Source: Chloroflexota bacterium (GTDB taxonomy: Bacteria; Chloroflexota; Anaerolineae; Anaerolineales; E44-bin32). From it: a stretch of 32,856 nt of DNA. Under the pieces are notes generated by a model, which did no database searches, had not been told where the DNA came from, and worked only from the letters and a program-made list of their open reading frames with translations. Shown here piece after piece: positions 32,488 through 32,856 of the stretch (within the stretch, counting starts at the first letter, position 1; each line of letters starts with the position of its first letter). A program made the position numbers and the translations under genes. The stretch is from the NCBI GenBank assembly GCA_027298025.1, contig JAPUGV010000020.1:1-32856 (forward strand). The letters run 5' to 3'.

Positions 32488-32856
32488 GTGTCCATCTTTC
32501 GACGATCTAGAAAGCCAAATCGATTTATTGAGCTGTTAATAAGACAGGCAGAATATACAGCTGAGGGCTTGCAGATCCTTTTGGACTACGTGAAGAAGCC
32601 CGACGAAGCTTTGGCAAGCAAATTGACGAACATTGAAAAGGAGGCGGATGAAGTCCGCCGGATCCTGATTGATGAGCTAAATCGAACCTTCAATACCCCA
32701 ATCGATCGGGAAGATATTTTTGCGCTTTCACTCACGATCGACGATGTGCTGGACTATGCCAACACGACCATCGAAGAGATGGAGCTGCTGGATATCGATC
32801 CGACGCCTCATATAGAGCGGATGGTTTCCTTGCTAAGTGAGGCGGCGGCCGAGATT
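32488..32856 (+). CDS. DUF47/PhoU-like protein, 5' part
   Basis: The frame stays open to the window edge, giving 123 residues of an all-helical protein: RFIELLIRQAEYTAEGLQIL, NIEKEADEVRRILIDELNRT, then TPIDREDIFALSLTIDDVLD. This is the DUF47 family, related to PhoU and usually found next to a Pit-type phosphate transporter. The expected transporter would lie beyond the window. The GTG at 32488 is chosen by fit to the family start; another GTG at 32481 is out of frame. Confidence 0.88.
   Translation, partial: MSIFRRSRKPNRFIELLIRQAEYTAEGLQILLDYVKKPDEALASKLTNIEKEADEVRRILIDELNRTFNTPIDREDIFALSLTIDDVLDYANTTIEEMELLDIDPTPHIERMVSLLSEAAAEI

Overview
The window (32,856 bp, GC-rich) is ordinary, densely coded bacterial chromosome. 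It reads best as a member of the Chloroflexota, possibly near Anaerolineae or Dehalococcoidia. This placement is an inference from gene content and protein style: a SecA with a large insertion and no zinc-binding tail, lipoproteins with LysM and M23 domains, soluble GAF-type histidine kinases, a DHH-CBS-poly(A)-polymerase fusion, and very compact start/stop overlaps. I saw no rRNA, tRNA, CRISPR array, insertion sequence or prophage, and no gene-free stretch longer than 300 bp.

Layout. 1-4183 (+): the 3' part of secA, adenosine deaminase, and a metallo-beta-lactamase-fold hydrolase. 4143-6290 (-): comEA, mutM and a membrane-anchored acidic protein of unknown function. 6315-6878 (+): a PduO-type cobalamin adenosyltransferase divergent from comEA. 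6880-8938 (-): a tightly coupled trio of double-HTH XRE regulator, TPR protein and GNAT protein. 9067-12240 (-): a zinc-ribbon histidine kinase, a GAF histidine kinase and an OmpR-type regulator. 12375-12770 (+): a divergent stand-alone receiver with a clear terminator. 12822-13931 (-): a LipM/LplA-like protein and a YlxP-like protein. 14056-18223 (+): an orphan solute-binding lipoprotein, the DHH-CBS-PAP protein and a GNAT protein. 18456-23028 (+): three tandem LysM-M23 lipoproteins. 23248-30581 (+): the translation operon nusA-ylxR-infB-rbfA-nrnA-truB-ribF. 30589-32374 (-): era and a beta-class DNA methyltransferase. 32488-end (+): the start of a DUF47/PhoU-like gene.

The most interesting signals are regulatory and architectural. 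Every exact TATAAT I found lies just upstream of a gene and points toward it; three sit only 6-8 nt before the start codon, which suggests leaderless mRNAs. Three translationally coupled paralogous lipoproteins share a LysM domain, a middle domain that may be a degenerate lysozyme-like fold, and an M23 domain that carries a DxDxDG calcium-loop-like insert and conserved cysteines. One histidine kinase has a zinc ribbon plus a MshEN/GspE-N-like module at its N-terminus. The nusA leader contains a terminator-like hairpin, and the infB leader can form two mutually exclusive hairpins next to its Shine-Dalgarno sequence. No single element proves a new system.
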